The notes under the pieces: model-generated | The model's input: only the letters and a program-made list of their open reading frames with translations | What the model was told of the DNA's origin: nothing | Database searches by the model: none | Translations under genes and position numbers: made by a program | Assembly: GCF_016894385.1 (NCBI RefSeq) | Contig: NZ_CP069811.1 | Coordinates: 844,501 to 908,500 of the forward strand | Direction: 5' to 3' | From: Cupriavidus oxalaticus | Lineage (GTDB): Bacteria; Pseudomonadota; Gammaproteobacteria; Burkholderiales; Burkholderiaceae | DNA length: 64,000 bases | Part shown: piece after piece, positions 50,404 through 58,612 of the stretch | Layout of the letters: each line of letters starts with the position of its first letter | How positions within the stretch are numbered: the first letter of the stretch is position 1

Positions 50404-50802
50404 TCAGGCGCCGTCGAGGAACGCGCTGCGCTGGCCCAGGCGGGTGCCGAGCGCATCCGGGGCCAGGCTCATGCTGGCGGGGTCGACGGCGCTGGCAGGC
50501 GCGCTCGCCTGCATCGGATCGACCGGGGCGGGCGCCATGCCCGGCTGTGCGGACTGGCCTGCCGGGGCGTACGGGCTGGCTGCGCCCGGGGCCTGCGCGA
50601 CCTGGGCGGACGGCGCGGCGCCCGGCATGGCTTGCATCGGCTGCGCGGACGGGGTGACCGGCATCGGCTGGGTGGCTTGCATCGGTTGCGTGGCTTGCAT
50701 CGGCTGGGCCGGTTGAAGGGGCTGGGCCTGCTGTGCGAACAGCGGGTAGGACGCGACCATCGCGCCAGCCATCAACAGGGATTTCGCCAGATGTTGCTTC
50801 AT
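50404..50802 (-). CDS. Secreted Pro/Gln/Met-rich repeat protein
   Basis: A 132-residue protein with a signal peptide ending near YPLFAQ (residue 24), then low-complexity repeats of PMQATQ and AQPMQA type rich in Pro, Gln, Met and Ala. No fold is recognisable. Met-rich repeats can bind copper, but this is a guess. TTTTGGAGGTACACGC precedes the ATG, a strong ribosome site. Confidence 0.75.
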   Translation of the reverse strand: MKQHLAKSLLMAGAMVASYPLFAQQAQPLQPAQPMQATQPMQATQPMPVTPSAQPMQAMPGAAPSAQVAQAPGAASPYAPAGQSAQPGMAPAPVDPMQASAPASAVDPASMSLAPDALGTRLGQRSAFLDGA

Positions 50803-50957
50803 GCGTGTACCTCCAAAATAGCCTTCAGGCATGGGAAAGGCCACTTTAGCGCCGAGACGCCTGACATTCTGTTTGTTTTTGCAACGGTGATTTACCAGCC
50901 TTGCCAAGCGCGCATGAGCCGGTTATTTGCGCGCGCGGTGCCAGCGCCACGGCCGCC

Positions 50958-50971
50958 TTGATCCGGGTCAA
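50958..50971 (+). promoter_or_regulatory. FNR/ANR-type box before the universal stress protein
   Basis: TTGATCCGGGTCAA is one mismatch from the TTGAT-N4-ATCAA consensus. A TAGACT -10 (50993-50998) puts a start near 51005, so the box is centred at about -41.5, the class II activator position. Oxygen-limited induction is implied. Confidence 0.65.
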
Positions 50972-51035
50972 GGCTCGGTCGGTCTTGCGGCCTAGACTGG
51001 ATGCAAACTGCAAACAAGACCGAAGCGAGGGCATC

Positions 51036-51872
51036 ATGGCCTACGACAGCATCCTGGTTCACCTGGACGGCAATCCACAGTCCTCCCGCCGCCTGCACCT
51101 TGCCGGCCGCCTCGCCAGCACCGCCGGTTGCCCGCTGATCGGCCTGCTGGCCGGGCGCGTGCCCGACCCCGGCTGGTCCTACCGCATGGACAATGCCCAG
51201 CGCTGCCTGGCCGAAGACCAGGAGCGCCGCCGGCTGCAGCGCGAAAACATGCATTGCGCCTTCGAGGCCGCCACCCGCGAACTGGGGATCGTGGCCGAGT
51301 GGCGTGCGGTCGATCATGACCCCGTCTCGCTGGCGCTGCGCGAAGCGCGCGAGGCCGCGCTGATCGTGTCCGGCCAGTACGATGGCGACAACGTCGAAGG
51401 CCCGGTTGCCAGGCAACTGCTGGAAGCGCTGCTGCTGGAATCCGGCCGGCCCGCGCTGGTGGTCCCGTGCGCCGGCGAGTTCAGCACCATCGGCACACGC
51501 GTGCTGCTGGCCTGGAATGGCAGCCGCGAGGCCGCGCGCGCCCTGCACGACGCGCTGCCGCTGCTGGCTGGCGCGCAAGTCCGCATACTCGGCGCCCATA
51601 CCGCCGCCAAGGAGTTGCGCGCGGATGCCACGCCGGTCAGCCACGCGGTGCGGGTGCTGGAGCGGCAGGGCGCCTCGGTCGAGGTCGAGCACGGCCCCGG
51701 CGGCGCCGACCTGACCATCGGCGAGCTGATCCTGTCGCGCGCCGCCGACTTTGGCGCCGACCTGATCGTGATGGGCGCCTACGGCCATGGCCGGCTGCGC
51801 GAACTGGTCCTTGGCGGCGTGACCCGCGTGCTGCTGCAGTCGATGACGGTGCCGGTCTTGTTCTCGCACTGA
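51036..51872 (+). CDS. Universal stress protein (tandem USP domains)
   Basis: A 278-residue protein with two USP folds. The first half opens MAYDSILVHLDG and the second half starts near VLLAWNGSREAARAL and ends GAYGHGRLRELVLGGVTRVLL, the ATP-binding loop. Cytosolic stress adaptor with unknown output. The FNR-type box upstream suggests induction when oxygen is low. Confidence 0.92.
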   Translation: MAYDSILVHLDGNPQSSRRLHLAGRLASTAGCPLIGLLAGRVPDPGWSYRMDNAQRCLAEDQERRRLQRENMHCAFEAATRELGIVAEWRAVDHDPVSLALREAREAALIVSGQYDGDNVEGPVARQLLEALLLESGRPALVVPCAGEFSTIGTRVLLAWNGSREAARALHDALPLLAGAQVRILGAHTAAKELRADATPVSHAVRVLERQGASVEVEHGPGGADLTIGELILSRAADFGADLIVMGAYGHGRLRELVLGGVTRVLLQSMTVPVLFSH

Positions 51873-51901
51873 ACACCGCACGCCGGGCGCAATGGCGTGC
51901 G

Positions 51902-52402
51902 CTACTTCAGTTGCGCGGCAAATTCCTCGAGTTGCGTGATGCAGGTATTCCAGCCCTCGTGGAAGCCCAGTTCTTCATGCTGCTTGCGCGTGGCTTCGTC
52001 CGGATGCATCACGCGCGCGGTGTAGCGCGTGCCGTCGCCCTCGTCTGCCATGGTGATGACCGCGGTCATCGACAGCCACGGCTTGGCCGGGCGATAACCC
52101 GCCACCAGCGCCGAGGTGGAGACGATGCGCTCCATCGGCACCACTTCCAGGAAGCAGCCGGGATTGTCGCTGGTGCCGCCGTCGGGGCCTTGCATGAAGG
52201 TATGGAAGGCGCCGCCCGGGCGCATGTCGAAGGCGCGCACCTCGGTGGTCCAGGGCTTGGGGCACCACCATTGCCTGAGCAGCTCCGGGTCGCTCCACGC
52301 GCGCCAGACCTTGGCGCGCGGGGCCTTGAGCAGGCGCGAGATGACCAGGTCCTGGGTGGCGTCAGGGCTTGTGTTGGGGCTTGCGTTGTTTCCGTTCGGC
52401 AT
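51902..52402 (-). CDS. SRPBCC/AHSA1-domain protein
   Basis: A 166-residue START-like protein. ISRLLKAPRAKVWRAWSDPELLRQWWCP is the classic AHSA1 opening and GWNTCITQLEEF its end. It often pairs with an ArsR regulator, as here. The ATG at 52402 has AGGAGGAACTGTCTG upstream and overlaps the arsR 3' end by 41 bases. Role unknown, probably ligand binding. Confidence 0.9.
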   Translation of the reverse strand: MPNGNNASPNTSPDATQDLVISRLLKAPRAKVWRAWSDPELLRQWWCPKPWTTEVRAFDMRPGGAFHTFMQGPDGGTSDNPGCFLEVVPMERIVSTSALVAGYRPAKPWLSMTAVITMADEGDGTRYTARVMHPDEATRKQHEELGFHEGWNTCITQLEEFAAQLK

Positions 52403-52760
52403 CAGACAGTTCCTCCTGGTGAAGCGCTTCGACAAAGGCGGCGAGGCGGTCGGTGCGGGCCTCCCAAAGCGCGTGTTGATCGGCGATCCATTGCTGCGCC
52501 TCGGACAGCGGCTGCGGCACCAGCTCGCAGGTGCGCACGCGCCCCGTCTTGCGCGAGCGGATCAGGCCGCTGCGCTCCAGCACCTGCAGGTGCTTGAGGA
52601 ACGAGGGCAGTGCCATCGCGAACGGGGCTGCCAGGGCCGAGACCGTTTCCGGACCGCGTCCGAGCATGGTGACGACGGCGCGCCGGGTGGGATCGGCCAG
52701 CGCATAGAAGACGTCGGACAGCTCGGGAACGGCAGGAAGCGCGGCGTAATGGTTAGCCAT
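52362..52760 (-). CDS. ArsR-family regulator
   Basis: A 132-residue winged-HTH repressor: YALADPTRRAVVTMLGRGPETVSALAAPFAMALPSFLKHLQVLERSGL. It has no obvious metal-binding Cys pair, so it is the AHSA1-associated, metal-free type. The ATG at 52760 lies inside a perfect 18-bp dyad (52752-52769), so the protein can block its own translation start and promoter. It is co-transcribed with the AHSA1 gene. Confidence 0.92.
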   Translation of the reverse strand: MANHYAALPAVPELSDVFYALADPTRRAVVTMLGRGPETVSALAAPFAMALPSFLKHLQVLERSGLIRSRKTGRVRTCELVPQPLSEAQQWIADQHALWEARTDRLAAFVEALHQEELSDAERKQRKPQHKP

Positions 52761-52769
52761 GTGGCTAAC
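52752..52769. promoter_or_regulatory. ArsR operator overlapping the start codon
   Basis: GTTAGCCA (52752-52759) and TGGCTAAC (52762-52769) form an exact dyad with a two-base centre. The arsR start codon is inside it. Confidence 0.65.
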
Positions 52770-52796
52770 TATAGGGGCGATGTCGCGTCTGGCAAG

Positions 52797-52830
52797 GAAA
52801 AAATGCAAACGCCCCGGCGATAGCCGGGGC
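52797..52830 (-). terminator. Intrinsic terminator after the cytochrome c gene
   Basis: On the minus strand the stem GCCCCGGC/GCCGGGGC (52811-52830) with a four-base loop is followed by GTTTGCATTTTTT, a proper T-run. It ends the SorA-cytochrome operon, 21 bases past its stop. Confidence 0.8.
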
Positions 52831-52850
52831 GCGGGTTGCCGGGTGAAAAG

Positions 52851-53495
52851 TTATTGTTGGCGCACGTATGCCGCCAACGCGCGCACTTCTTCCGGCTTCA
52901 GGCTGGCAAACGGCGGCATCGGCACCGCGCCCCACTTGCCGCTGCTGCCGCCGCGGATGCTGGTTTCGAGCTTCGCCTGGGCCTGCGCATCGTTCTTGTA
53001 GCGCACGGCGACCTCATGGTAGGCCGGCCCGACCACCTTCTGCGTGACGCTGTGGCAGCTCAGGCAGGCATTCTTTGCCAGCAGTCCCTGCACGTCGACG
53101 CTGGTCGTGGCGGGGCTGGGCGCGGCCGGCTTGCCGGCCTTCTGGGCGATTGCCACGATCTCGGGATCCTTCGCTTTGGCCGAGCCATAGGCCACGGCCA
53201 GGTAGGCGCCGAGCTGCTCGACCTCGCCATCGTCGATCGGCGCGCCGTAGGCCTGCTGCATCTTCCTCATCTCGGCCGTCCACTGCGCCAGGCTCAGGCC
53301 GGGCGGCTGGTAGGAGACGTAGTCGGCCGAATGGCAGATCGCGCATTTCTGCATGGCGATGCCGTAGCCCGGCAGCTTGGCGGGTTTGAGCTTGACGTTT
53401 TCCGCCGGCAGCCTGATGTCCTGCGGCGCGGCGCCGGCATGGCCGGCACCGAGCAAGGCGAGCGCCAGCAGCGCGGGGGCGATGGTTGCTTTCAT
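52851..53495 (-). CDS. Di-haem c-type cytochrome, electron acceptor of SorA
   Basis: A 214-residue periplasmic cytochrome. A signal peptide ends near GHAGAA (residue 22). Two haem sites are visible, Cys51-AI-Cys54-His55 and Cys144-LS-Cys147-His148, each in a cytochrome c-like half. SorB of known sulfite dehydrogenases has one haem, so two is unusual. It starts 10 bases after the SorA-like stop, so the pair is coupled. Confidence 0.88.
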   Translation of the reverse strand: MKATIAPALLALALLGAGHAGAAPQDIRLPAENVKLKPAKLPGYGIAMQKCAICHSADYVSYQPPGLSLAQWTAEMRKMQQAYGAPIDDGEVEQLGAYLAVAYGSAKAKDPEIVAIAQKAGKPAAPSPATTSVDVQGLLAKNACLSCHSVTQKVVGPAYHEVAVRYKNDAQAQAKLETSIRGGSSGKWGAVPMPPFASLKPEEVRALAAYVRQQ

Positions 53496-53505
53496 GGCGC
53501 GTTCC

Positions 53506-54768
53506 TCAGGCGATGGTGACCGGCGTGGCTTCGATGGCATTGCGGCGGTAGCCGGCGGGATTCCAGCTGGCCTTGGCCGGCTGGGTCTCGCCCTTGTTGC
53601 TGGTCGCGCGCACCATCAGCACCGCGGGGCCCTGGCGGTCGAACTTCACCGGCAATCGCCAGGCACGGAACGAGAAGCGGCCCAGGTCTTCGCCGAGCGT
53701 TGCGGCCTGCCAGTTCCGTCCGCCATCGACGGAAACCTCGACCGCGCGGATGCCGGAGCCGCCGTCAAAGGCGATGCCCTTCAGCGCCACGGTGCGGCCG
53801 GCCGGCAGCCTGCCGCCGCTTTCGACGCTGGTGATGAAGCTGCGCACGGCCAGCGTGGAGATCGGCCGCGTCCTGGCCGCCGGCGTGCCGGGAGCCACGC
53901 ACTGGCAATCGTTGTCCGGCACGCGGTAGCCCTTGGTCATGAAGAACGCGTCATGGCCCTCGAACGGGTGGTCAAGGACTTCGATCTCGGACAGGTGCTT
54001 GATCCAGTAGGTGCCGAAATACCCCGGCACCACCAGCTTGAGCGGATAGCCGTTGAGCAGCGGCAGGTCTTCACCGTTCATGCCCCAGGCCAGCAGCGGC
54101 TCGCCGTTCATTGCGTGCGCGATATCGAGCGACTTGCGGAAATCCGGCGTGCTCGGCAGCACCGGCGTATCCATGCCGTTGAAGGTCACCACCCTGGCGC
54201 CGGCCTTGATGCCCGCATGCTCCAGCACCTTGCGCAGCGGCACGCCGGTCCAGCGCGCATTGCCCATCGCGCCGTTGGCCAGCTGCGCGCCGAACACGCG
54301 CGGCTCGGCAAAGCCGCGGCTGTTGCCCGAGCACTGGTTCACCGCGACCACCTCGACCGGGCCGGCCAGCTTCTTGAGTTCGTCCAGCGACAGCCGCAAC
54401 GGCTTGTTGACATGGCCGCTCACGCTCAGCCGGTACGTGTTCAGGTCCACCGACAGCGGGATATTGGCCAGGTGGTAGCGCACGAAGAAGGCGTCGTTGG
54501 CCGTGATCGGTCCTTCGTTGAACGTGGAGAAGGGGGTTTCCAGGTGCGGCGGGCGGGTGCTGACGCGCACCAGCGGGCGCTTGCCCGGATAGCGGACCAG
54601 CGGGCGCGGGCCATCGGCGAGCGTGACGCCGTCGGTTGCCTTCGCCGCGAGGGCGCCGAGCGGGGAGGCGGCCAGCGCCAGCCCGCCAGCATGGCGCACG
54701 AAGCGGCGGCGGGCGGGAGCGGGCTGGTGTGCGCCGGCAAGTTCGGCGGGCTTGTTCTTGTCTCGCAT
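53506..54768 (-). CDS. sorA: Sulfite dehydrogenase-like molybdopterin oxidoreductase (SorA type)
   Basis: A 420-residue periplasmic molybdoenzyme. A twin-arginine-like leader (ARRRFVRHAGGLALAASPL) fits export of the folded enzyme. The Mo-coordinating Cys146 lies in AVNQCSGNSRG, followed by the dimerisation domain with SVDGGRNWQ. It oxidises sulfite and passes electrons to the cytochrome encoded next. AAGGAGACAGCCC precedes the ATG. The divergent region upstream holds two palindromes. Confidence 0.87.
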   Translation of the reverse strand: MRDKNKPAELAGAHQPAPARRRFVRHAGGLALAASPLGALAAKATDGVTLADGPRPLVRYPGKRPLVRVSTRPPHLETPFSTFNEGPITANDAFFVRYHLANIPLSVDLNTYRLSVSGHVNKPLRLSLDELKKLAGPVEVVAVNQCSGNSRGFAEPRVFGAQLANGAMGNARWTGVPLRKVLEHAGIKAGARVVTFNGMDTPVLPSTPDFRKSLDIAHAMNGEPLLAWGMNGEDLPLLNGYPLKLVVPGYFGTYWIKHLSEIEVLDHPFEGHDAFFMTKGYRVPDNDCQCVAPGTPAARTRPISTLAVRSFITSVESGGRLPAGRTVALKGIAFDGGSGIRAVEVSVDGGRNWQAATLGEDLGRFSFRAWRLPVKFDRQGPAVLMVRATSNKGETQPAKASWNPAGYRRNAIEATPVTIA

Positions 54769-54869
54769 GGGCTGTCTCCTTGGCGCTCGTGGGGCGTGCG
54801 CGATGCGTTGTGGCGCTCACTTTGCGCCCGGCAGCCTTAGCTTGTGAAACGGGTTTTCCCGCTAGCAAC

Positions 54870-54886
54870 TATCGATTGAATCGATA
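54870..54886. promoter_or_regulatory. Palindrome TATCGAT-N3-ATCGATA
   Basis: Seven-base perfect arms, TATCGAT (54870-54876) and ATCGATA (54880-54886), lie 102 bases upstream of the sorA start. It is a candidate operator; the binding protein is unknown. Confidence 0.45.
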
Positions 54887-54956
54887 TAGGGGAAACACCG
54901 CCGTGGCTGCCTCCAGAAACCGCTTGCCTCGCGGATTCGCTTTCCCTACACTTACC

Positions 54957-54966
54957 AAAACGTTTT
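54957..54966. promoter_or_regulatory. LacI-type operator AAAACGTTTT before the NCS2 permease
   Basis: A CG-centred 10-bp perfect palindrome, AAAACGTTTT, with partial extension, resembles PurR/LacI-family operators. It lies 103 bases before the permease start. The LacI-family gene at the end of the same cluster (58613-59650) is the obvious candidate binder. Confidence 0.5.
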
Positions 54967-55068
54967 TGTTAGCGGAATCCATTCCATCCGAGGCTAACTG
55001 CGCACAGACGCAGCGGCTGGCCGCCGGCCACCGCACAACGCCCGGCACACCAAACGAGGAGCCTATTC

Positions 55069-56418
55069 ATGTCCCACGCCGCCCCCGCGCCGGTGGACGA
55101 ACTGCTGCCATGGCGGCGCCTGTTCGTCTTCGGCCTCCAGCATGTCCTGGTCATGGCCGCGTCGCCGATCGCGTCCGTGTTCCTGATGAGCAAGGCGCTC
55201 AACTTCCCGCCGGCGCTGGCGGTGCAGCTGCTCAGCGCCACCTTCGTGATCTGCGGACTGGGCACGCTGCTGCAGTCGCTCGGCAAGCGCGGCATCGGCG
55301 CCAGGCTGCCGTTCGTGATGCTGCCCGGCGGCGCGCCGATCGTGCTGTTCATCCTGATCGCGCAGCAGACCGACGTGCAGACCGCCGCCGGCGCGGTGAT
55401 CCTGACCGGCGTCTTCTACTTCTGCGTGCTGCCGGTGTTCCGGCGCTGCCTGCGCTATTTCCCGCCGGTGGTGGTGGGGACGATGCTGCTGCTGGTGGCG
55501 ATCAACCTGGCGCAGGTCTCGGGCCGGCTGGTCGCGGGCCACCCCGCCGCGGGCACCGCGGTCGATCCGCTGAACCTGCTGCTCGCGTTCGTCACCATCG
55601 CCTGCACGGTCGCCGCTTCGCGGCTGCTGACGGGCATGCTCGCGCAGCTGGCGATCCTGCTGGGATTGCTGGGTGGCGCGCTGGTCGCGGTGCTGACCGG
55701 TGCCTTCCAGGTCGGCCATGTGTCGATGACGCCGGTCATCGCGCTGCCCACGCCGTTCCCGTTCGGCATGCCGACCTTCGACGTGGTCGCCGCGATCCCG
55801 CTGATGGTGTTCGCGGTGATCTCGATGGTGGAGGCCACCGGCCAGACGCTGGCGATCAGCGACGCGGTCGGCAAGCCGGTGGACCAGCAGCGCGACGTGC
55901 CGCGCACCATCCGTGCGGATGCGCTGACCTCGCTGGTGGGCGGGATGTTCGGCACCTCGCTGATCATCACCAGCGGCGAGAACATCGGCATCGTACGCGC
56001 CACCGGCGTGCGCTCCCGCTTCGTCACCGCGGTGTCGGGCGCGATCCTGGTGGTGTTCGGCCTGCTGGTGCCGGTGTCGTCGCTGATCAGCGCGATCCCC
56101 GAGGCGGTGGTGGGCGGCACCGGGCTGGTGGTGTTCTGCATCGTCGGCACCATGGGCATCGACATGCTGCGCAAGGTCGACCTGCGCCATCACGCCAACA
56201 TGTATGTCGTCGCGGTGGCGCTGGCCGTGGGCCTGCTGCCGATCCTGGTGCCCGGCATCTACGGCGGGCTGCCGGCCAACCTGCGCATCCTGGTCGGCAA
56301 CGGCGTGGCCATGGGCGCCATCACCGCCGCGCTGCTCAACTTCCTGTTTTTCCACACGGGCTCGCGTGCCGCGGCGCCGGCCCCGGCGGTCGGCGACGAT
56401 GCCGCCGCCACGCACTGA
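55069..56418 (+). CDS. NCS2-family xanthine/uracil permease
   Basis: A 449-residue inner-membrane symporter with about 13 segments. FVFGLQHVLVMAASPIASVF opens the first half, and the substrate motif region reads ISMVEATGQTLAISDAVGKP, followed by GGMFGTSLIITSGENIGIVRATGVRSR. It imports purines or pyrimidines with protons. The deaminase gene follows 19 bases later, so an import-deaminate pathway is likely. Confidence 0.92.
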   Translation: MSHAAPAPVDELLPWRRLFVFGLQHVLVMAASPIASVFLMSKALNFPPALAVQLLSATFVICGLGTLLQSLGKRGIGARLPFVMLPGGAPIVLFILIAQQTDVQTAAGAVILTGVFYFCVLPVFRRCLRYFPPVVVGTMLLLVAINLAQVSGRLVAGHPAAGTAVDPLNLLLAFVTIACTVAASRLLTGMLAQLAILLGLLGGALVAVLTGAFQVGHVSMTPVIALPTPFPFGMPTFDVVAAIPLMVFAVISMVEATGQTLAISDAVGKPVDQQRDVPRTIRADALTSLVGGMFGTSLIITSGENIGIVRATGVRSRFVTAVSGAILVVFGLLVPVSSLISAIPEAVVGGTGLVVFCIVGTMGIDMLRKVDLRHHANMYVVAVALAVGLLPILVPGIYGGLPANLRILVGNGVAMGAITAALLNFLFFHTGSRAAAPAPAVGDDAAATH

Positions 56419-56437
56419 TCCCGATTCCTGAATTGCA

Positions 56438-57898
56438 ATGACTCGACACGATGCAACCCTGCCGGCCTGGCCCGGCGAAAATACTCCGGCCCTGCAGCCG
56501 GACCTGTTCAGGCAACCGCGCATCCTGCTGCCGGAATGGACGCTGCTGCGCCAGGGCGCGGTGCGCGGGCATGCCGTGGTAGTGGAAGATGGCTGTTTCA
56601 CGGTCGTGGGCAGCGCCGATGAGGTGAAGGCGCGCTTCCCCGAACTGGAAACCCTGCCGCTGCCGCGCATGCTGCTGATGCCGGGCATGATCGACACGCA
56701 CCACCACCTGACCCAGTCGTTCGGCAAGTCGCTGGTCTTCGGCGAGCCGTCCGAGATCTTCCGCCGCGTCTGGGTGCCGCTGGAAGGCAGCCTGACGGCG
56801 GAGCACCTGTACCTGTCGTCCAAGCTGGCCGCGCTGGAAGCGCTGCGCGGCGGTTTCACCACCGTGGTCGATGCCGGCACGCGCAGCGATGCCGGGCTGG
56901 ATGCGATCGCGCGCGCGGTCACCGATGCCGGCGTGCGCTGCGTGCTGGGCCTGATCTGCAACGACAGGCCGGGTGCCGAAACGCTCGACGCCGCGCCGAT
57001 CCTGCGCCGCGCCGCCGCGCACCTGGACAAGTACGCCGGCGACCCGTTGGTGGCGCCATCGCTGGCCATCTCGATCCCCGAGGTCGCCTCCGACGCGATG
57101 CTGCACCACGTCTACCAGCTCTGCGCCGAATCCGGCCGCATCTTCCAGACCCACGCCAACGAGCACCTGGTGGCAGTCGAGCGCTCGCTCAACGCGTGCG
57201 GGCGCCGGCCCATCGAACACCTGGCGGCGGTCGGCGCGCTGGGCCCGGCGGCGCTGCTGGCGCATGCCACGCTGGTGACGCCGCACGAGATCCGCCTGCT
57301 CGCCGATACCGGCGCGGCAGTGGCCTACAACCCCGTGGCCAGCGCCTGGAAGGGCAACGCGGTAGCGCCCGCCGAAACCATGGCGACCTTCGGCGTGCGC
57401 CTGGGCCTCGGCACCGACGGCACCCGCAGCGACGCTTTCCGCCTGCTCGACTACGCCGAGGCGGCGCAACGCTTTGCCTTCGGCATCGGCGTGGGCGATT
57501 CGTCGTGCGGCGCCGGCTGGCGCTGGGTCGACATGGCCACGCATGATGCCGCCGAGGTCGCGGGACTGGGCGCGCTGACCGGCGAGATTGCGACCGGCAA
57601 GCGCGCCGACTTCCTGCTGGTCGACCTGGACGTGCCCGAGCTGGCGCCGTCGTGGGACCTGACCTGGGAACTGGTGCGGCTGGCCAACCGCGACCAGATC
57701 CGCGCGGTCTTTGTCGATGGCAGCCTGCGCCTGTGGCAAGGCTGGCCGACCGACTGGGATGCACGCGCGCTGATGCAGGCCATCCATGCGATGGCCGCGG
57801 ACACGGTCGCCAACGCCCCGATCCGCAAGCTGCACGAAGCGGCCGACGTGCACCGCGCGCGCCATGCCTGCGGCAGCGCAACCAGCGAGGCAGCGTGA
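56438..57898 (+). CDS. Amidohydrolase, nucleobase deaminase type (AtzA/TrzN/SsnA-like)
   Basis: A 486-residue metal hydrolase. His88/His90 in MIDTHHHLTQ, a His in FQTHANEHL, His in AHATLVTPHEI and the Asp in LGLGTDGTRSDAF complete the metal site. It should deaminate or dechlorinate a purine or triazine-like ring; 8-oxoguanine deaminase is one candidate because of the adjacent NCS2 permease. Only weak ribosome signal precedes the ATG, so coupling to the permease is likely. Confidence 0.88.
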   Translation: MTRHDATLPAWPGENTPALQPDLFRQPRILLPEWTLLRQGAVRGHAVVVEDGCFTVVGSADEVKARFPELETLPLPRMLLMPGMIDTHHHLTQSFGKSLVFGEPSEIFRRVWVPLEGSLTAEHLYLSSKLAALEALRGGFTTVVDAGTRSDAGLDAIARAVTDAGVRCVLGLICNDRPGAETLDAAPILRRAAAHLDKYAGDPLVAPSLAISIPEVASDAMLHHVYQLCAESGRIFQTHANEHLVAVERSLNACGRRPIEHLAAVGALGPAALLAHATLVTPHEIRLLADTGAAVAYNPVASAWKGNAVAPAETMATFGVRLGLGTDGTRSDAFRLLDYAEAAQRFAFGIGVGDSSCGAGWRWVDMATHDAAEVAGLGALTGEIATGKRADFLLVDLDVPELAPSWDLTWELVRLANRDQIRAVFVDGSLRLWQGWPTDWDARALMQAIHAMAADTVANAPIRKLHEAADVHRARHACGSATSEAA

Positions 57899-57900
57899 CG

Positions 57901-58608
57901 ATGGACATGACGTGGTTCAGTGTCGGCGTGGCGGTCTTTACCGGCGCGCTGATCCAGGGCGCGACCGGCATGGGCTTCGCGCTGATCGTGGTGCCGGTGC
58001 TGGCGCTGGCCGCGCCGGCGATGCTGCCCGGGGCATTGCTGCTGGCGATGCTGCCGCTCAACGCCTACGTGGCCTGGCGCGAGCGCCATGCCATCGACCT
58101 GCGCGGCGCGGGCTGGATCAGCGCCGGGCGGCTGGCCGGCACCTTCGGCGGGCTGTGGGTGCTGGTGGCGATGCCGATGGCGTGGCTCAACGCGCTGGTC
58201 GGCGGCAGCACCATCGCCGCCGCGCTGGCGTCGCTGCTGGCACCGGCCTTTACGCCGGGGCGCCTGACGTTTGCCTCGACCGGACTGATCACCGGCGTCA
58301 CCGAGACCGCCACCGGCGTCGGCGGCCCGCCGCTGGCATTGGCTTACCAGCACGCTCCCGTGGCAACGCTGCGCGCGACCGTGGCGCTGTGCTTCCTGGT
58401 CGGCGAAGTGATTTCGCTGGTGGTGCTGGCGCTGAACGGCAAGCTCGGCATGGAGCAGGTGTTCTATGCCGCTGGCCTGCTGCCGGTGCTGGGCGTCGGC
58501 ATGGTCGCCAGCCACCTGGTGCACCGGCGCATCAACCAACGGATGCTGCGCATCGGCGTGCTGGTGTTCGCGCTGGTGTCCGGCGCGGTGGTGCTCCTGC
58601 GCGGCTAA
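57901..58608 (+). CDS. TauE/SafE family sulfite/organic anion permease
   Basis: A 235-residue membrane protein with seven or eight helices. The start QGATGMGFALIVVPVLALAAP and the later repeat TGVTETATGVGGPPLALAYQ are TauE/SafE marks. It begins two bases after the deaminase stop, so it is in the operon and may export a deamination product or a sulfur-containing anion. Confidence 0.88.
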   Translation: MDMTWFSVGVAVFTGALIQGATGMGFALIVVPVLALAAPAMLPGALLLAMLPLNAYVAWRERHAIDLRGAGWISAGRLAGTFGGLWVLVAMPMAWLNALVGGSTIAAALASLLAPAFTPGRLTFASTGLITGVTETATGVGGPPLALAYQHAPVATLRATVALCFLVGEVISLVVLALNGKLGMEQVFYAAGLLPVLGVGMVASHLVHRRINQRMLRIGVLVFALVSGAVVLLRG

Positions 58609-58612
58609 GCGG

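Larger units (their letters stand above)
54769..55068. other. Divergent control region of sorA and the NCS2 permease
   Basis: These 300 bases have no gene. They hold two palindromes listed separately and, before the permease, GAGGAGCCTATTC as ribosome site. The region is AT-richer than its surroundings, as expected of a promoter region. Confidence 0.6.
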
